A stretch of DNA of 6,725 nt from Oligoflexia bacterium (GTDB taxonomy: Bacteria; Bdellovibrionota; Bdellovibrionia; Bdellovibrionales; UBA1609), in contig JAPPIY010000067.1 of NCBI GenBank assembly GCA_026914095.1, positions 1 through 6,725 of the forward strand. The letters are read 5' to 3'. The translations under genes and the position numbers were made by a program. Shown piece after piece: positions 1-4,981 of this stretch. Below the pieces are notes generated by a model that saw only the letters and a program-made list of their open reading frames with translations, did no database searches and had not been told where the DNA came from. How positions within the stretch are numbered: the stretch's first letter is position 1; each line of letters begins with the position of its first letter.

Positions 1-1003
1 ATCGGACGGCCATTTAATGGGCGGGCCTATGGAATATTTGAAGACCGGCTTTCAAGAGATGAACTGGCCCAGGTTGGGAAAAATGTTGGCTATTGTTTTT
101 TCTTGTTTGTGTGTGGGGGGAAGTTTTGGAGGAGGAGTGGCTTTTCAAGTGAATCAGTCTTTAAATGCGGTTTCTATGAGCTTGCCCTTTTTACAGGACT
201 TTCAATGGGTTTATGCTTTGTTTTTAATTGTATTGGTGGGCGCTGTTATTATTGGAGGAATTAAAAGGATTGCCGAAGTGTCAAGCCGTGTGGTGCCCTT
301 GATGTTCTTGATTTACATGATTATGTCTGTTTTTGTTTTGGTTACCCACTATGATCAAATCCCACAAGTTTTTTCTTTGATTTTTCAAAAAGCTTTTAGT
401 ATGTCGGCTGGCTTAGGCGGTTTTTTTGGAGTTTTGGTTACAGGTTTGCAAAGAGCGGCTTTTTCCAGTGAGGTGGGGCTAGGATCTTCTCCTATTGCGC
501 ATGCTGTGGCAAAAGTGGATCACCCTGTGGAAGAGGGGGTGGTCGCCCTGCTAGAGCCTTTTATAGATACAATTATTATTTGCCTGACGACAGCTCTTGT
601 GATTTTAGTAACGGGAGTTTATGAGAATCCAGAATTGTCTCATTTGGTGTCCGGCCAAAAGGGAGCGGCTTTAACTTCTCAAGCTTTAGCTCAAGCCAGC
701 GAATTTTTCCCTTTTATTTTAAGTGTTTCTGTTTTTCTATTTGCTTTTTCCACTATTGTTTCATGGTCTTATTATGGGGAAAGGTGTTTCTCTTTTGTCT
801 TTGGTGAAAAGTACGCTCTTATTTATAAGCTCATTGTCTTAGTTGTTATCTTTTTAGGAGCCATTGCCACCAGCACAGTGGTTATGGATTTTTGTGATTT
901 GATGATTTTATCTATGGCTTTGCCCAATCTGATTGGTCTTTTAGCGCTTAGCGGAAAAGTTAAAGGCTCTTTAAATGAATATGTCACTCATTTAAAAAAA
1001 TAA
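1..1003 (+). CDS. Sodium:alanine/glycine symporter (AGCS family), 5'-truncated by window edge
   Basis: An inner-membrane secondary transporter that takes up alanine or glycine with Na+. The frame is open to the left window edge and reads SDGHLMGGPMEYL, so the Met at 17 is internal and the true start lies outside. The AGCS hallmark GGPM-EY is followed by a Gly-rich stretch (GGSFGGG). The family's most conserved block follows, in the form LQRAAFSSEVGLGSSPIAHA, then HPVEEG and PFIDTIIICLTTALVILVTG, which fits the usual (F/L)xDTxxxCTxTAxxIL pattern. Several hydrophobic segments are evident, roughly at residues 23-45, 64-84, 92-110, 183-200, 230-250, 268-290 and 295-312, counting the Met at 17 as 1. 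Family members are usually 450-500 residues, so about a third is missing upstream. The end (HLKK, TAA at 1001-1003) is natural. No clear terminator follows: only a 9-bp AT-only inverted repeat (1004-1012/1045-1053) with a long loop. Substrate choice between alanine and glycine cannot be read here. Confidence 0.92.
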   Translation, partial: SDGHLMGGPMEYLKTGFQEMNWPRLGKMLAIVFSCLCVGGSFGGGVAFQVNQSLNAVSMSLPFLQDFQWVYALFLIVLVGAVIIGGIKRIAEVSSRVVPLMFLIYMIMSVFVLVTHYDQIPQVFSLIFQKAFSMSAGLGGFFGVLVTGLQRAAFSSEVGLGSSPIAHAVAKVDHPVEEGVVALLEPFIDTIIICLTTALVILVTGVYENPELSHLVSGQKGAALTSQALAQASEFFPFILSVSVFLFAFSTIVSWSYYGERCFSFVFGEKYALIYKLIVLVVIFLGAIATSTVVMDFCDLMILSMALPNLIGLLALSGKVKGSLNEYVTHLKK

Positions 1004-1070
1004 TTCTTTTTCTCTTAAAAACTTTTATATGCTATATCAGTTTAGAAAAAGAACTCCTTTATAAAAAACT

Positions 1071-1403
1071 ATGAATAAAATAAACAATAAAACAAAAGGC
1101 TTATTAAAAGAAAAGCTTGTAGCTCATTACTTAATAAAAAAGGGTTGGACTATTGTTTTTCAAAACAAAAAAATTTTAGGAGTGGAAATAGATATTTTAG
1201 CTGAAAAAAATAGGGAGCAAATTCTAGTAGAGGTGAAGTCCATTCAAACAGCTGATCAAATTGAAAATATTTTAAAAGAAAAGCAAAAAGGCCGGCTTAA
1301 GAAAGCGGCAGAGAGTTTATGTGAAGCTTCCAATTTCAGCATTCAATTGTTTTTAGCGACAGTGGACAACCAAAATCAAATTGATTTTTTTGAGATCAGT
1401 TAG
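1071..1403 (+). CDS. YraN/UPF0102-family putative endonuclease
   Basis: A 110-residue protein of the usual UPF0102 size (about 110-130). It has the family pattern in order. G10-LLKEKLVAHYLIKKGW matches the N-terminal G..GE..A..YL..KGY helix, with K replacing the common E. Then comes a QNKK strand, G37-V-E39-I-D41-I-L, and I51-L-V-E54-V-K56. E39/D41...E54-x-K56 is the PD-(D/E)xK-type catalytic set, so the active site looks intact. KQKGRLKKAA (71-80) is the basic C-terminal helix that follows in family members. The family is predicted to be Holliday-junction/DNA-repair nucleases, but its cellular role is poorly defined. The start ATG at 1071 has no convincing Shine-Dalgarno sequence. The gene lies 67 bp after the symporter in the same direction and converges on R-M system 1. 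The GVEID form, rather than GEID, recalls Bdellovibrio-like members, but this is only an impression. Confidence 0.82.
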   Translation: MNKINNKTKGLLKEKLVAHYLIKKGWTIVFQNKKILGVEIDILAEKNREQILVEVKSIQTADQIENILKEKQKGRLKKAAESLCEASNFSIQLFLATVDNQNQIDFFEIS

Positions 1404-1441
1404 CTTTTTTAAAAGAATATTCGCTGTTTTTTTAATAAAAA

Positions 1442-1481
1442 AGGAGGTTATATTTTGAGACTAGCCAATAAGAATACATAG
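1442..1481 (+). promoter_or_regulatory. Strong orphan Shine-Dalgarno followed by an 8-codon TTG reading frame
   Basis: AGGAGG (1442-1447) is the best ribosome-binding sequence in the window. It sits 7 nt before TTG (1455), which opens only eight codons (MRLANKNT) before TAG at 1479-1481. Overlapping short frames follow: ATG at 1483 with 11 codons, and GTG at 1493, which runs antisense into the restriction gene. None looks like a real protein. The rest of the 203-bp gap (1404-1606) is A/T-rich, with a Lys-codon-like purine run and no terminator hairpin. It may be the 5' stub of a gene cut when the R-M island arrived, a leader peptide, or chance. Confidence 0.3.
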
Positions 1482-1606
1482 GATGAGGGGCAGTGAAAGG
1501 CTTTCAAGCTTTTCTTAATGTTATTCTTTCCTACAAATATAAACTCAAAAAGGAGAAAAAACTGAGAAAAATACCAAAACAAAAGAAAAAGAAGCATGAA
1601 AAAAAA

Positions 1607-2239
1607 TTAGAAAAATTCAGGATAGTGCTTCGGCATCCCTTCTTTAGCAAGAGCAATCTGTTTTTTTATGGATACAGCCCATTTAGAAAGCAAGTATTCT
1701 TTAGCTTCTCTCCAGTTTCTTTGTGTAATACCTCTATTTTCATTCCAATTACACTGAAAAGGCTGATTTCTTGGATTAGGGTTAACTTTTTTAAAGCCTT
1801 TCAGGCTCACTATAAAACAATCTGCTGGTTTATCCTTATTGACTATTAAATAGTAAAAGTCTCTTAACTCGCAGGGTTTTTCAGATCCCTTCATTTTTTC
1901 AAATATATTGTGACTAGTCTTAGGAGGCTCTTCTCCTGTCAATAGATAAAAAATATGTCTTGTTGCTCCTGTATTATCCGAACTTTTAAGTTCGCTTATC
2001 TTTATGTCACAATATAGGTCTTCCACTTTAATATCATACCAATTATTATCAACCTTCTTGCCTGAGCCTATATTTGGCGAATTGATTTGGTATGTATTTC
2101 TTAAATCAGAGTTAATTATTTGACTTGTGACACTATTCTCTGATGTTTTTGAATCAAGCCTAGCATTTCCAGATAAAGAAAGATTTGGAGGACTTTCCTT
2201 AAGAAACTCGCAAATGTCTATAAAGGGTTTTGGTATCAT
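1607..2239 (-). CDS. Probable type II restriction endonuclease of system 1 (unassigned family)
   Basis: 210 residues, downstream of and overlapping the NPPY methyltransferase gene by four bases (ATGA at 2239-2236), so the two are almost certainly co-transcribed and translationally coupled. I do not recognise the exact family. The region N66-W-Y-D69-I-K-V-E-D-L-Y-C-D78-I-K80-I-S fits a PD-(D/E)xK nuclease core: D69 on one strand, then D78-x-K80 on the next. This resembles the 'NWYDikv...iniKiS' segment seen in several small type II enzymes. After it come SDNTGATRHIFYLLTGEEPP (88-107), a strand-rich middle, and a C-terminal segment with QCNWNENRGITQRNWREAKEYLL (162-184), whose NWNENR/TQRNW portion may face DNA (inference). 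Length, partner and motif support a nuclease making double-strand cuts at the site methylated by its neighbour. The recognition sequence cannot be read. A non-nuclease accessory protein is a less likely alternative. The gene converges with the YraN-like gene, and no terminator hairpin is visible below 1607. Confidence 0.72.
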   Translation of the reverse strand: MIPKPFIDICEFLKESPPNLSLSGNARLDSKTSENSVTSQIINSDLRNTYQINSPNIGSGKKVDNNWYDIKVEDLYCDIKISELKSSDNTGATRHIFYLLTGEEPPKTSHNIFEKMKGSEKPCELRDFYYLIVNKDKPADCFIVSLKGFKKVNPNPRNQPFQCNWNENRGITQRNWREAKEYLLSKWAVSIKKQIALAKEGMPKHYPEFF

Positions 2240-3348
2240 AGCTCAATAGGGGCATAGGACAGACACCTTTGAGAAAAGATAAGACGGCCATCACAATTAA
2301 AACCCAAGCTCTCCCAATCTGTTTTATTTAACTTTTCAACTGCTTTGCTTAAATTGATGTTTTCCTTAGGAAACAAAGCTAACACAGAACCGTCATAAGC
2401 TTTTTTTTCACTTATAAAAAATGGATTTTTATGTCTTGTTTTACAATTAACATATATTCTTTCACCTTCCTTTTCGTGATATTTTCTTCCCCATTCCCAC
2501 CAATTGTTTTCATTAAACTTTCTTATCTTTCTTGCAATCAGCTCTTTTTTATATTTTAAAAGCGATTTATCTTTTCTATTATAAATCATTCGTCTAGTTG
2601 TTTTATGATTTCTTGTTTCAGAACAAACAAAATCTGTGCACCCTTTCTTATCGTTTGTAAATATCTTATCTGCGCCACTAACGGCCCCTACTTTAACATT
2701 AAAACAGTCCCCTAAAGTTCCTTTTACACGATTTCCAAACCATATTTGTCCGTTTAAGCAATTAAAAAAATCTCCCTTGTTGGTAAGTTTTGATTTTTTG
2801 TTTTTTTCCCATCTCCATATAAGACAATTAGGAGAAAAACCTTCAAAAACTTGTTTATCTCCTAGTTCAATATAATCTGTTATAGAACCTTCATTGTATA
2901 ATTTTTCATTGAGTTTTCTTGAAGAGGTAAGTTTTAAAAAATCTCTCGGAGTTATAAGGATAAGCTCTCCATTATTTTTTAAATGTTTAATGCATTTTTC
3001 AATAAAGAAAAGGTATAAGTTGCTTCTTTTGTCAAAGAGACTGTAATCTAAAAAACATTTAGTTTTATCCAATATATCTTGATGACGAACATATGGAGGG
3101 TTGCTGATTATTGTGTTAAATTTGTTGGTCAAAGGATATTTAAAAAAATCCATATTCAAAACTCTTTTATCCTTACAATAATTTCTATCTATTTCTATTC
3201 CAATAGCATTCTTTTCCAATTCTTTTAAAAATGAATCATTTCCTGAACTAGGCTCCAAAATAGAACCTTTGTTTTTTCTCATTGAAAGCATTATTTTTAC
3301 AATATATTTAGAAGTGAAAACTTGTCCTAAATGTTTTATATCTTTCAT
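2236..3348 (-). CDS. Type II DNA adenine-N6 methyltransferase, gamma-like (NPPY), of system 1
   Basis: A 370-residue S-adenosylmethionine-dependent DNA methyltransferase expected to protect the host site from its co-encoded nuclease. All motifs appear in gamma-class order: X, GQVFTSKYIVKIM (8-20); I, ILEPSSGNDSFL (30-41); II, IGIEID (49-54); III, MDFF (66-69); IV, the catalytic SNPPYV (82-87); then LYLFFIEKCIKHL (111-123) and GELILITPRDFL (127-138). The C-terminal half has a typical target-recognition start, LGDCFNVKVGAVSGADKIF (212-230), and ends with GRLIFSQRCLSYAP, as in TaqI/PstI-type N6-adenine enzymes. Motif I uses SSG where many have GSG or AGxG, which is common in this group. The start is ATG at 3348, since motif X sits only eight residues in. 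No Shine-Dalgarno is visible; a possible promoter lies so close that the transcript could be leaderless. The gene is visibly more AT-rich than the symporter and methyltransferase 2, which fits acquisition by transfer. Confidence 0.93.
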   Translation of the reverse strand: MKDIKHLGQVFTSKYIVKIMLSMRKNKGSILEPSSGNDSFLKELEKNAIGIEIDRNYCKDKRVLNMDFFKYPLTNKFNTIISNPPYVRHQDILDKTKCFLDYSLFDKRSNLYLFFIEKCIKHLKNNGELILITPRDFLKLTSSRKLNEKLYNEGSITDYIELGDKQVFEGFSPNCLIWRWEKNKKSKLTNKGDFFNCLNGQIWFGNRVKGTLGDCFNVKVGAVSGADKIFTNDKKGCTDFVCSETRNHKTTRRMIYNRKDKSLLKYKKELIARKIRKFNENNWWEWGRKYHEKEGERIYVNCKTRHKNPFFISEKKAYDGSVLALFPKENINLSKAVEKLNKTDWESLGFNCDGRLIFSQRCLSYAPIEL

Positions 3349-3356
3349 TGCTTATT

Positions 3357-3386
3357 ATTATTTATCCAAATAAAAACAAATGACAA
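3357..3386 (-). promoter_or_regulatory. Candidate promoter for R-M system 1
   Basis: On the minus strand, TTGTCA (3386-3381; 5/6 to TTGACA) is followed 18 bp later by AATAAT (3362-3357; 5/6 to TATAAT). A start about 7 nt downstream would fall within a few bases of the methyltransferase ATG (3348), giving a leaderless or nearly leaderless message. That agrees with the absence of a Shine-Dalgarno. In such AT-rich DNA, matches of this quality arise by chance, so this is tentative. Confidence 0.35.
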
Positions 3387-3507
3387 TAAATCGCAACGCA
3401 CAACTAAAATTCTGATTAAAACTAGGCTTTTTTCAACTCTAACCAACTGACGAAAGACCTGCTGTGTCAAACAGACACTAAAAGAAATTGATAAATATGA
3501 GTTTAAT

Positions 3508-3543
3508 GACTAGTATAGCGACAATCGAGTTTTTATACTAGTC
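3508..3543. repeat. Perfect 10-bp inverted repeat, possible operator or element end
   Basis: GACTAGTATA (3508-3517) and its exact complement TATACTAGTC (3534-3543) are separated by 16 bases. Each arm contains the palindrome ACTAGT. The right arm overlaps the left end of the neighbouring palindromic element, so this could be a second partial element end or a binding site for a dimeric regulator. No U-run follows, so it is not a typical terminator. It lies between two divergent methyltransferase genes. Confidence 0.5.
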
Positions 3544-3654
3544 GTGTTTGAGTTTTTCTGCCTGAAGTTGGAGATTCCCGCCCCCGCTTTCGCGAGGGCA
3601 TGCTTTCGCGGGAATGACGAGAAATCGGAAAATTTCAAACACGATCGGTATAAA
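3532..3654. repeat. Composite palindromic REP/MITE-like element, about 123 bp
   Basis: The ends pair over 20 bases with three central mismatches (3532-3551 with 3635-3654). The perfect part is TCGTGTTTGA (3542-3551) with TCAAACACGA (3635-3644). Inside is a GC-rich core with ATTCCCGC (3574-3581) complementary to GCGGGAAT (3608-3615), strikingly unlike the AT-rich surroundings. GCTTTCGCG occurs twice in direct order (3586-3594, 3602-3610), suggesting an internally expanded core. ATTCCC...GGGAAT palindromes are known as dispersed repeats in several Gram-negative genomes (for example dRS3 in Neisseria). The element encodes nothing and I see no target duplication. The rest of the 3349-3690 gap holds a possible promoter, the 10-bp inverted repeat, and a small GTGTC-N5-GACAC dyad (3464-3478) of unknown meaning. 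Confidence 0.68.
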
Positions 3655-3690
3655 TACAGATTAACAGCTTGATTAAATTTTAAAAATTAA

Positions 3691-4622
3691 ATGAACGGAT
3701 TCCTTAAAAAAAGAGCAAAGGGGCAGTTTTATACTAAGGCCAACCCTTTCAAGCATAGAGCTTTTAAAGCTTGGACGGACAAAGCGGGCTTGCCAAAAAC
3801 CGTTGTGTTAGAGCCTTTTGCCGGCGCAAACAGTTTGATCACTCATTTGAAAGACATGGGCTTGTGCCATCGGTTTAAATCCTTTGATATAAAACCAGCT
3901 CATGTTGAAGTTAAAAAGCAGGATACACTTAAAAAATTTCCAACTGGCTATAAAGTCTGCATAACAAATCCCCCTTGGTTACCCGTAATACAGCTACCCG
4001 CTTGTCTATGGATTTCCCTAAGTGCGATTATCAAGATATTTATGCTTTTGCTTTGGAAAAATGCTTAAAGCGCTGTAAGTGGCTGGCGGTGTTGGTTCCG
4101 GAATCTTTTTTGCGTTCTGGTTTATTTAGAGAGCGATTGTCAGATTTTATTTCTTTAACCAGCTCCCTATTTTCAGACACGGCTCATCCTGTGGGGTTAG
4201 CTCTCTTTACTCCAAAAAAAGTAGAGGAGACTGTCGTTTGGTCGGGAGAAAAAAAATTGGGCGCTCTTTCTGAAATAGAGGCTCTGCGCCCTCAAGCCAA
4301 TCCCAGAAAAGCGGATGTAAAATTTAACAGACAAAATGGCAATGTCGGTTTGTTGGCTTTGGATAACACAAAAACAGCTTCTATCCGTTTTTGTTATCCT
4401 TCTGAACTTAAGGGTTATAAAGTGCGAGAGTCTTGCCGAAGTATTACTTTGGTTGAGACAACAGTTCAGGTTCGTATTGAGGAATGGAATAAAGCTTTAA
4501 ACTCTTTTAGAGAAAAAACTCATAATGTGCTGATGACTCCCTATCGTGGCTTAAGAGCAGACGGCAGATACCGTCGCCGTTGTGACTGGGATCTTGCCAG
4601 AGGAATCATTCAACATGTCTAG
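3691..4622 (+). pseudogene. Frameshifted type II adenine-N6 methyltransferase (NPPW), system 2
   Basis: Two overlapping frames together make one methyltransferase of about 310 residues. The first (ATG 3691, right after an in-frame TAA) has motif X KGQFYTKANPF (10-20), motif I LEPFAGANSLITHL (40-53), motif II FDIKP (65-69), and catalytic TNPPWL (92-97, to 3981). It then slips into a meaningless tail ending at 4068. The second frame resumes at 3984 with RNTATRLSMDF and continues through DIYAFALEKC, LAVLVPESFLRSGLF (the motif VI region), and a conserved-looking tail, YRGLRADGRYRRRCDWDLARG, to TAG at 4620-4622. Restoring one base between 3981 and 3984 gives NPPWLxRNTATR, so the lesion is a single-base deletion, perhaps in a C run. 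As written, the product ends just after the catalytic motif and would be inactive. A sequencing error or phase variation is the alternative. It is unrelated in detail to the other two methyltransferases and is less AT-rich. No intact nuclease partner is present. Confidence 0.88.
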
Positions 4623-4707
4623 TGAAAAAGAGCGACAAGATAAAATCGTTCAAGCTTGGAAGAAAAACAATAACATAAAAAAACAAAAAAGACTCTCTAG
4701 GAAATAG
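4615..4707 (+). CDS. Possible 30-codon reading frame overlapping the end of methyltransferase 2 (relic?)
   Basis: ATG at 4615 overlaps the methyltransferase stop (TAG 4620-4622) by 8 bp, the arrangement expected of a coupled downstream gene. It encodes MSSEKERQDKIVQAWKKNNN followed by a Lys/Arg-rich tail and TAG at 4705. The product has no recognisable domain and is too short to be a nuclease. Given its place, it may be the surviving N-terminus of the lost system 2 restriction enzyme, but this is inference; a chance frame in A-rich DNA is quite possible. Confidence 0.3.
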   Translation: MSSEKERQDKIVQAWKKNNNIKKQKRLSRK

Positions 4708-4758
4708 ACAGGCTCTAAGGTAAAAACTATAAAATGCTGAATTGCGTCAAACCCTTTC

Positions 4759-4944
4759 CGTAAAACGGGAATTATATACTTGACTCGCCAAATTTCAAGG
4801 CTTTGTGGCTTTTTCTCTGAAGAAAACCGCTTTAATCGCTTAAAACTTTTACCTTTATTTTTGAATAGTAAATTCCTTGAAACCCTTATATTTAAAGGCT
4901 TTTAGAGCTTTTTGGCTAGTCATGTATATAATTCCCCGTAAAAC
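4759..4944. mobile_element. MITE-like non-autonomous transposable element (170 bp) with 8-bp target duplication
   Basis: Terminal inverted repeats of 26 bases lie at 4767-4792 (starting GGGAATTATATAC) and 4911-4936 (ending GTATATAATTCCC), with two mismatches between arms. Directly outside both ends is CGTAAAAC (4759-4766 and 4937-4944), a perfect 8-bp direct repeat that extends to 9 if the shared C is counted. This is what a transposase target duplication leaves. The 118-bp interior has no gene. It holds a further inner pair, TTTCAAGG (4793-4800) and CCTTGAAA (4875-4882). Eight-base duplications are made by several IS families (for example ISL3, IS66, IS256, IS1595), and I cannot assign one. 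It sits between the broken methyltransferase 2 and methyltransferase 3. Each end carries an outward TATAAT, so it may affect expression of the gene to its right. Confidence 0.78.
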
Positions 4945-4981
4945 TTTAAAATAGAAGACATTTTTGATATATTTATATCTA

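Noticed and set aside
1004..1053. 9-bp inverted repeat TTCTTTTTC/GAAAAAGAA as a terminator for the symporter gene
   Set aside because: The stem is almost purely A:T, the loop is 32 bases, and no U-run follows.
1493..1849. 118-codon GTG frame on the + strand
   Set aside because: Its second half is antisense to the restriction gene and its first part is a low-complexity Lys run. There is no family resemblance and the Shine-Dalgarno is poorly placed.
2636..2875. 79-codon frame on the + strand
   Set aside because: It is antisense to the well-supported NPPY methyltransferase and is Pro/Ser/Phe-rich, as shadow frames in AT-rich genes are.
3464..3478. GTGTC-N5-GACAC dyad as a controller-protein box
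   Set aside because: Five-base arms are easily found by chance, the match to known C-boxes is poor, and no controller gene is present.
4717..4855. AAGGTAAAA (4717-4725) paired with TTTTACCTT (4847-4855) as part of the mobile element
   Set aside because: One copy is outside the target duplication and the other inside the element. A low-complexity coincidence is more likely.
3538..4925. CTAGTCGTGT (3538-3547) and CTAGTCATGT (4916-4925) as evidence that the two palindromic elements share a family
   Set aside because: The similarity covers only ten bases, and the termini, cores and lengths of the two elements otherwise differ.
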